From positions 1-64,000 of the forward strand of contig CAVESF010000003.1 in the NCBI GenBank assembly GCA_963618495.1: a stretch of DNA of 64,000 nucleotides, given 5' to 3'. The notes beneath the pieces were generated by a model that searched no databases, had not been told where the DNA came from, and saw only the letters and a program-made list of their open reading frames with translations. The stretch's first letter is position 1. Every line of letters begins with the position of its first letter. The position numbers and the translations under genes were made by a program. Below are positions 60,813 to 64,000 of the stretch, in pieces. Source of the stretch: Apopatosoma sp963618495 (GTDB lineage Bacteria > Bacillota > Clostridia > Oscillospirales > CAG-272).

Positions 60813-62619
60813 AGCTCTTTTCAAGCAATCATGCAAGGCAAACGGAACCATGTGGGGCATCATCACCTTTGCGGTTTGCTTCATGCTTGCCTGCGTCATG
60901 CTGATTTCCGGAAGCGGAAGCATCGGCGAGGTTAAAAATTCGATTCAGGATACAATCATAACAAAGGAAATAGACGCGAGCCTCGAGGAGCGCGCAATAA
61001 ACTATTATGCCGGCGCAACAGACGGTCTCTCTCATTTTGACAGTCTTTTTGCCGAAAATTCCAAGGATACGCTCTCATATCTGACATGGCTTTCCGCTAT
61101 GCCCAATCAGGCGGATTTCTCCGACCCCGCGCAGTATGCGGCTGCTGCAAAGCAGTGGCAGAGCGCAAAGCCGACCTTGAAAACGAAAGCGGGCGAAAGC
61201 CTTGAAAAAGCCGTCGGCGAATGGCAGGCAAAGAAGCCCGATGCCGCTTCGTTTACTTCTGTCGAAGTCTATGCAGCAGCTATGGGCGAATGGGCAAAGG
61301 AAACGCCCGCAACGGCTGAAAACGCCGTAAAAATAGCATATTCCATGGCTGTTGAAGATTTGCAGGAGTATGTATATGCCAAGGCGCTTGCGCTGAACCC
61401 CGCATATACGCGCGATTCCGACGAGGCGCAGGAAATGCTCGGCATTGTAATGTATACGCTCAATCCGAACGGTATGTTCAACGATTCTTTCTATCTCAAA
61501 CATGAGAAAGAAGCGCCTGCGGACTACGATTATATGTCCGTTATCACGCATATTCAGGCGGGCGATGTAGATGCATATCTCGCGGGAAGCGAGCGCAGCG
61601 ACTACCGCGCAGCACGCGCCGAGGATTGCTCCGCGATGTTCCTCGCAGGCAATATGACAGAGCCTGCCAATGTGGAAAAAATCGTTGAACAGCTCTCGTC
61701 TTTTGGTGTGACAATGGAAAAATACAATAGCTTCGGCTATACCTATGAATCCATCAAGCATCTCGCAAACACCACGGCTATCACCTATGGGAACCGCCTC
61801 TCCTATGAACTTGAGCTTCTCGCAGAGCGCCGCGAAAACGGTGAATTTGCCGATGATGCGGCATATACAAAGGCGATAGTGGAAAAGACAGCCGAGCTTG
61901 CCGAGGATGTTTCAAGCAGTTTGCTTTCTTCGCTTCCGCAGGAGGTTTCCGATGCGCTTGAGGAAGTCGGAAAAGCCGATCTCTATACGCTGATAGTCGG
62001 CTCCATCTTCTATAAGCTTGCCGGTCTGCTTCTTCCTATTATCTATATGATAATGGCTTCCAATAACCTTATAGCAGGTCAGGTAGACAGCGGCTCCATG
62101 GCATATGTTCTTTCCACATCAACCAAGCGCAGTACGGTCGTATTTACGCAGGCGGTATATCTGATAGGCTCTCTCTTTGCTATGTTCGGACTGACAACAG
62201 CAACAGGCTGTGTATGTCTGTCGTTTGTATCCGAGGATATCAAGCTGACCTATAGTAATCTTATCCTGCTCAATGTCGGTGCGTTCCTCGTTCTGTTCGC
62301 GCTTTCGGGACTCTGCTTCTTCACATCATGCTGGTTTGACAGAAGCAAGCGCTCCATGGCTATTGGAGGCGGTCTCAGCATATTCGCTCTCGTTGCCGCT
62401 ATGCTCGGACTTTTCGGCAGCCCTGTCATTCCCTCCGTTGTGCGTCTGGACAGCCTGAATTACTTCAACTATGCGACAATCATTTCGTTCTTTGACGTAA
62501 TATCCATCATGGACGGCACAAGCACATTCATATGGAAATTTGCGGTTCTCGCGGTAATGGGACTTATCGGATATATAATCGGCTCGGTACGCTTCACAAA
62601 GAAAGACCTGCCGCTGTAA
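60802..62619 (+). CDS. ABC-2 type permease with large extracytoplasmic loop
   Basis: This 605-residue permease has one transmembrane segment near residues 20-38, then about 370 residues outside the membrane, then about five segments from residue 400 on. The layout fits ABC-2 exporters for toxic lipids, peptides or antibiotics. The start is ATG 60802 after AAAGGAGAACG. The cargo is unknown. The TetR repressor would switch it on by ligand. Confidence 0.88.
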   Translation: MFSKALFKQSCKANGTMWGIITFAVCFMLACVMLISGSGSIGEVKNSIQDTIITKEIDASLEERAINYYAGATDGLSHFDSLFAENSKDTLSYLTWLSAMPNQADFSDPAQYAAAAKQWQSAKPTLKTKAGESLEKAVGEWQAKKPDAASFTSVEVYAAAMGEWAKETPATAENAVKIAYSMAVEDLQEYVYAKALALNPAYTRDSDEAQEMLGIVMYTLNPNGMFNDSFYLKHEKEAPADYDYMSVITHIQAGDVDAYLAGSERSDYRAARAEDCSAMFLAGNMTEPANVEKIVEQLSSFGVTMEKYNSFGYTYESIKHLANTTAITYGNRLSYELELLAERRENGEFADDAAYTKAIVEKTAELAEDVSSSLLSSLPQEVSDALEEVGKADLYTLIVGSIFYKLAGLLLPIIYMIMASNNLIAGQVDSGSMAYVLSTSTKRSTVVFTQAVYLIGSLFAMFGLTTATGCVCLSFVSEDIKLTYSNLILLNVGAFLVLFALSGLCFFTSCWFDRSKRSMAIGGGLSIFALVAAMLGLFGSPVIPSVVRLDSLNYFNYATIISFFDVISIMDGTSTFIWKFAVLAVMGLIGYIIGSVRFTKKDLPL

Positions 62620-62650
62620 AAAGTAAATAATAAATAAGGAGAATATAAAA

Positions 62651-63106
62651 ATGTTTGAATTTTCAAAACTCTGCAAAGAATTTGAGGCGCTTTCCGTTAT
62701 TGAGCGCGGCGCGATAATGACAGGCAAATCCGCCGAAATTTTCGCAAAACTGCGTAAGCTCAATCTGCCCGGAGTTGACCCCGTGCAGACGCTCGCCGGA
62801 TTTATTCTCGGCTCCGTAGTGGCGGATGGACGCGTGAACGAGCAGGAATATCTCCTGATATATCCCGCACTGCTCCATACATTTGGAGATGATTTCAATT
62901 TCGAGAGCATAAAGAAATCATTTGAAACCGACCGCGACGGAAGAAGCGCCGTCAAGGAATACACTCAGGAAATGCTTTCTCTCATCTCTCTTGCAGACGA
63001 GAGCCTTGTCGAGGATGTTGTCATGCTGTGCCTCTGCGTGGTGAGCGTGGACGGCAAGATTTCGCCGAGAGAACAGCGCTATATCCGCAAGCTTTGCAAA
63101 GCATAA
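62651..63106 (+). CDS. TerB-like protein
   Basis: This 151-residue helical protein carries two acidic TerB-type signatures, VADGRVNEQEYLLIYPAL (near residue 57) and VDGKISPREQRYIRKL at the C terminus. TerB-like domains bind metals in some stress systems, but this is not proof of tellurite resistance. It follows the permease by 31 bases with AAGGAGA upstream, so it may be in the transporter operon. Confidence 0.75.
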   Translation: MFEFSKLCKEFEALSVIERGAIMTGKSAEIFAKLRKLNLPGVDPVQTLAGFILGSVVADGRVNEQEYLLIYPALLHTFGDDFNFESIKKSFETDRDGRSAVKEYTQEMLSLISLADESLVEDVVMLCLCVVSVDGKISPREQRYIRKLCKA

Positions 63107-63119
63107 TCTTATCTGATTC

Positions 63120-63160
63120 AGCAGCCCCTCTTCTCATGTGAGAAGCGGAGCTGCTTTGCT
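63120..63160 (+). terminator. Terminator after the TerB-like gene
   Basis: AGCAGC...GCTGCT with inner CTTCTCA/TGAGAAG and two mismatches, then TTTGCTTTT. The IS30 terminus starts seven bases later. Confidence 0.75.
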
Positions 63161-63166
63161 TTTGGG

Positions 63167-63370
63167 GAATTATACTATCAAGTGCAACACTATAGAAAAA
63201 ATAGGAACTCATAACAAACCTGTGTTATAATGAAGTTGCAACACAAACAAAAAACATGAGGAATGTTATGAGTTATCACTATTTTGCCATAGAAGAGCGT
63301 TGTTGTCTACGGGAATATTACAAAAAAAGATACAGTTATCGAAAAATTGTGGAATTATTGGAACAAATCT
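63167..63370 (+). mobile_element. Truncated IS30-family element, left end
   Basis: The outer terminus (63167-63188) is followed by a TTATAAT promoter-like stretch and ATG 63268 with GAGGAATGTT upstream. The translation SYHYFAIEERCCLREYYKKR is the IS30 transposase N-terminal HTH. The similarity ends near 63370, so the rest of the transposase and the right end are lost. It inserted downstream of the TerB-like gene's terminator. Confidence 0.8.
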
Positions 63371-63435
63371 CCTGTACGCCGTCCCCGTTTGAAAACCTTG
63401 TTTTTATGGCATTTTTTATGAAATTCTGTTTTTGA
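63268..63435 (+). pseudogene. Truncated IS30 transposase
   Basis: Fifty-five codons remain: about 36 match the IS30 N-terminal helix-turn-helix (YSYRKIVELLEQIS), and the last residues are from fused downstream sequence and overlap the spo0A 3' end on the other strand. The catalytic DDE domain is absent. Confidence 0.75.
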
Positions 63436-64000
63436 GGCGCAGATTGTCCGAAATCATGGCAATAAATTCGCTGTTTGTTGGCTTTCCACGTTCGTTTTGT
63501 ATCGTGTAGCCGAAGTACGAATTGAGCACATCAAGGTCACCTCTGTCCCATGCGACTTCTATCGCATGGCGGATGGCGCGCTCTACGCGCGAGGATGTTG
63601 TTTCATAAGTCTTGGCAACGGAGGGATACAGAATTTTTGTGACAGAGTTTATCAGATTGTTGTTTTCCACAGTCATTATTATGGCTGTGCGCAGATACTG
63701 ATAGCCCTTTATATGCGCGGGAACGCCGATTTTGTGCAGGATTTTTGTCACCTGTGTTTCGAGGTCGGCGTCATCGTCGCTCCCCGATCCTGTGCGCATG
63801 CTCGAAAGCGGTATTTTGAAATTGTTCTGTCTGTTTCTGTAGATACGCATGATTCTGTCAAAGAGAGTTGCATATTCCACGGGCTTCTGGATGCAGAATG
63901 TTGCGCCCGCTTCGCTTGCCTCTAGGAAGAGGTTGGGATTTGAACAATACGAGAGCGCGATAAAATCAGGTGTCTGAAGCGGATTCGGGAAGAGAAGCTT
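63416..64000 (-). CDS. spo0A: Sporulation master regulator Spo0A, partial
   Basis: The 194 residues visible cover the end of the receiver domain (TFCIQKPVEY, with the conserved Lys-Pro) and the full Spo0A DNA-binding domain: VTKILHKIGVPAHIKGYQYL, INSVTKILYPSVAKTYET and SRVERAIRHAIEVAWDRG. The N terminus runs off the window. It marks the organism as a probable endospore former. The truncated IS30 lies immediately 3', with fused transposase codons overlapping its stop region. Confidence 0.93.
   Translation of the reverse strand, partial: KLLFPNPLQTPDFIALSYCSNPNLFLEASEAGATFCIQKPVEYATLFDRIMRIYRNRQNNFKIPLSSMRTGSGSDDDADLETQVTKILHKIGVPAHIKGYQYLRTAIIMTVENNNLINSVTKILYPSVAKTYETTSSRVERAIRHAIEVAWDRGDLDVLNSYFGYTIQNERGKPTNSEFIAMISDNLRLKNRIS

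Noticed and set aside
62651..63106. Tellurite-resistance operon
   Set aside because: Only one TerB-like gene is present, with none of TerA, TerC, TerD or TerE.

Overview
The window looks like a chromosomal segment of a spore-forming, probably gut-dwelling member of the Clostridia (Bacillota). The support is a Spo0A C-terminal output domain at the right edge, strong AGGAGG-type Shine-Dalgarno sequences, many TTGACA-N17-TATAAT promoters, a Firmicutes plsX-rnc-smc-ftsY / rsfS-leuS / rpmF-der-plsY core, and families typical of uncultured Clostridia (DUF951, DUF512, DUF3169, GH29, GH43, a lipoprotein serpin). Genes are dense, with many ATGA overlaps.

Layout. 0-2.6 kb: a GH29 alpha-L-fucosidase and SGNH hydrolase pair on the minus strand. 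2.7-4.2 kb: a small Xre regulator with a perfect operator, driving a DUF3169 membrane protein and a small membrane-anchored protein. 4.3-6.5 kb: a LexA/cI-like self-cleaving repressor coupled to an AAA ATPase, divergent from a small membrane protein. 6.7-8.4 kb: a Nudix/DNA-deoxyinosine-glycosylase fusion and an AraC regulator. 9.2-10.8 kb: a sigma-70-like/winged-helix protein whose reading frame is broken near its start. 10.9-12.3 kb: cysK with an Rrf2 regulator. 12.5-18.8 kb: a six-gene minus-strand operon (secreted alpha/alpha toroid, DUF4430 protein, EcfT, fused EcfA-EcfA', ECF S component, LysR) that reads like a bacterial transcobalamin-type capture system attached to an ECF importer.

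19-25 kb: a TtcA-like PP-loop enzyme, pgi, an ABC exporter, DUF951, a small P-loop protein and a conserved Cys-rich protein. 25.4-42.7 kb: a long plus-strand housekeeping block: plsX, rnc, radical SAM, smc, ftsY, rdgB, yhbY, yqeK, an LCP protein, rsfS, leuS, then DUF177, rpmF, DUF512, der and plsY. 42.7-46.6 kb: a GH43-like glycosidase, a lipoprotein, a lipoprotein serpin and a flavodoxin-fold reductase.

46.6-49.7 kb is accessory. It holds a relic IS30-type terminus, two divergent Xre-plus-helical-repeat regulators each with its own perfect palindrome, near-identical direct repeats around one of them, and about 540 bp of tandem hairpins that include a MITE-like element. 49.7-53 kb: a kinase-like protein, tRNA-Pro(UGG), DUF4886, thyX and a TagA-type glycosyltransferase. 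53-58 kb: an MBL hydrolase, gltX, a MetRS-like protein with a divergent KMSKS loop, and a LUD-domain protein. 58-63 kb: a TetR regulator divergent from a two-ATPase ABC-2 transporter, then a TerB-like protein. 63.1-64 kb: a truncated IS30 transposase abutting the 3' end of spo0A, which runs off the window.
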